Shown one piece after another: positions 5,635 to 6,442 of a stretch of 6,442 nt of DNA (positions are counted from its first letter, which is position 1; every line of letters begins with the position of its first letter). Location: positions 3,007 to 9,448 of the forward strand of contig JAUNHS010000069.1 of assembly GCA_030523805.1 (NCBI GenBank). Reading direction: 5' to 3'. Under the pieces are notes generated by a model. That model had not been told where the DNA came from, did not search any database, and saw only the letters and a list, made by a program, of their open reading frames with translations. Source of the DNA: Acinetobacter sp. Lineage in GTDB: Bacteria > Pseudomonadota > Gammaproteobacteria > Pseudomonadales > Moraxellaceae. The position numbers and the translations under genes are program-made.

Positions 5635-6276
5635 TTAGCTTGTCGCATATACAGTGATTTCTACACGACGGTTTTGCTGACGACCAGCAGCTGTATCGTT
5701 AGATGCACGTGGAGATGATGCACCATAGCCTTTTGCTGTCATACGAGTAGATGGGATACCTTGAGCAGCTAAATAGTTCAATACAGCATTTGCACGGTTG
5801 TTAGACAATGGAATGTTGATTGAGTCATTACCTGTGCTGTCTGTATGACCGTGAATAACAATCGCTAATTTGCTTGCAGTATTATCTTCACGCAATACTT
5901 TTGCAACATCAGTCAAAGCTGATTGGAATTGTGATTGAATTGCAGCAGAGTTTGTCGCAAATGTTACGTCTGGCATGACAAGGTTGATTGAACCGTCAGT
6001 ATTACGAGCAACATCTACACCTGTACCTTTTAATTCTTGGCGTAAACGCTTCTCTTTTTGGTCTAATAATGCACCAGCACCAGCACCTACAACAGCACCA
6101 ATCGCAGCAGCTTGACCCATTTTGTCTTTATCTGCATTTGAGTATGCAATACCTGCACCCAATACAGCACCAATCGCTGTACCTAAAGCAGCTTTGTCAT
6201 ATTCCATGTTTTGTACAGCTTGACAGCCAGATAAAACTAATGCTCCAGTAAGAGCTGTAACGATTAATCCACGCAT
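5635..6276 (-). CDS. OmpA-family outer-membrane lipoprotein (YiaD-like, glycine-zipper plus OmpA C-terminal domain)
   Basis: Encodes 213 residues. The N-terminus is a lipoprotein signal: Arg2, a hydrophobic run, and lipobox LSGC with Cys18 as the lipid-bearing residue. Asn23 and Gln19 near it give no inner-membrane retention signal, so the outer membrane is likely. Residues 32-70 are rich in GxxxG-type repeats (GTAIGAVLGAG, GAVVGAGAGA), a glycine-zipper segment. Residues about 100-210 form an OmpA-like peptidoglycan-binding domain with HTDSTG (144-149, Asp146), NNRANAV (Arg161), and the C-terminal GRQQNRRVEI. The order and length match E. coli YiaD. The start at 6276 is chosen over an ATG at 6303 because AGGAG (6285-6289) stands 8 bases upstream and the signal peptide is then normal. 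It probably ties the outer membrane to the cell wall; an exact function is not known. It converges with tRNA-Glu. Confidence 0.92.
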   Translation of the reverse strand: MRGLIVTALTGALVLSGCQAVQNMEYDKAALGTAIGAVLGAGIAYSNADKDKMGQAAAIGAVVGAGAGALLDQKEKRLRQELKGTGVDVARNTDGSINLVMPDVTFATNSAAIQSQFQSALTDVAKVLREDNTASKLAIVIHGHTDSTGNDSINIPLSNNRANAVLNYLAAQGIPSTRMTAKGYGASSPRASNDTAAGRQQNRRVEITVYATS

Positions 6277-6343
6277 GATATGTTCTCCTATAAAATACAT
6301 CATTTCTGTGATGTGTGTATCATGACGAGATTTTTAAAATTTA

Positions 6344-6349
6344 ACTATA
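6344..6349 (-). promoter_or_regulatory. Possible -10 box for the OmpA-family lipoprotein gene
   Basis: On the minus strand TATAGT lies about 68 bases upstream of the start codon, but no good -35 stands 16-18 bp before it. A perfect TTGACA on the minus strand (6386-6391) is too far from it and has no matching -10 at normal distance. The leader between them and the gene contains a 6-bp inverted repeat (6297-6302 with 6309-6314). The upstream region 6277-6442 is otherwise very AT-rich with no gene visible. Confidence 0.3.
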
Positions 6350-6442
6350 GCCATTTTGTAACAAAAGTTTATTTTGTGTTGATTGTGTCAATCTCATGCA
6401 ATTTTTTAACGTTTTTATCCATTATTTTTTCACATTTTAATT

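Noticed and set aside
5988..6251. Plus-strand reading frame of 87 codons opposite the lipoprotein gene
   Set aside because: Low-complexity His/Gln/Leu-rich product antisense to the Ala/Gly-rich segment of a clear gene; no ribosome site.

Overview
The window is chromosomal housekeeping DNA from a low-GC gammaproteobacterium. The order ispE, tRNA-Gln, prs, rplY (short L25), pth is the arrangement I know from Pseudomonadales. The Prs and RNase T sequences and the AT-rich composition best fit Moraxellaceae, Acinetobacter or a close relative. The genus is an inference from remembered protein sequences, not from a search. No phage, insertion sequence, CRISPR array or toxin-antitoxin module is visible.

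Layout. Positions 1-498 hold the 3' half of ispE (isoprenoid synthesis). Next come three identical tRNA-Gln(UUG) genes in exact 95-bp steps (508-772), and an AT-rich 221-bp spacer carrying an inverted pair of DnaA-box sequences. A fourth identical tRNA-Gln (994-1068) follows, with its own near-consensus promoter, and lies 38 bp ahead of prs (1107-2060). The prs-rplY gap holds three successive hairpins, the last resembling a terminator. rplY, pth and panD (2183-3512) run as a compact group ending in a strong terminator. pyrC (3650-4684) has its own promoter and overlaps rnt (4681-5352) by ATGA. The tRNA-Glu(UUC) gene (5371-5446) has a near-consensus promoter buried in the last codons of rnt. 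A convergent gene on the minus strand (5635-6276) encodes a YiaD-type OmpA-family lipoprotein. Two terminators separate the converging units.

How the genes relate. Prs makes PRPP, used with the orotate produced downstream of PyrC to make UMP, and also for purines, His, Trp and NAD. PanD supplies beta-alanine for CoA. L25, peptidyl-tRNA hydrolase, RNase T and five tRNA genes all serve translation; RNase T trims tRNA 3' ends and sits directly before a tRNA gene. The lipoprotein belongs to the cell envelope and is a separate unit.

I see no previously undescribed system. The parts most worth a second look are the four-copy tRNA-Gln arrangement leading into prs, the inverted DnaA-box pair, the hairpin series before rplY, and the tRNA-Glu promoter embedded in rnt.
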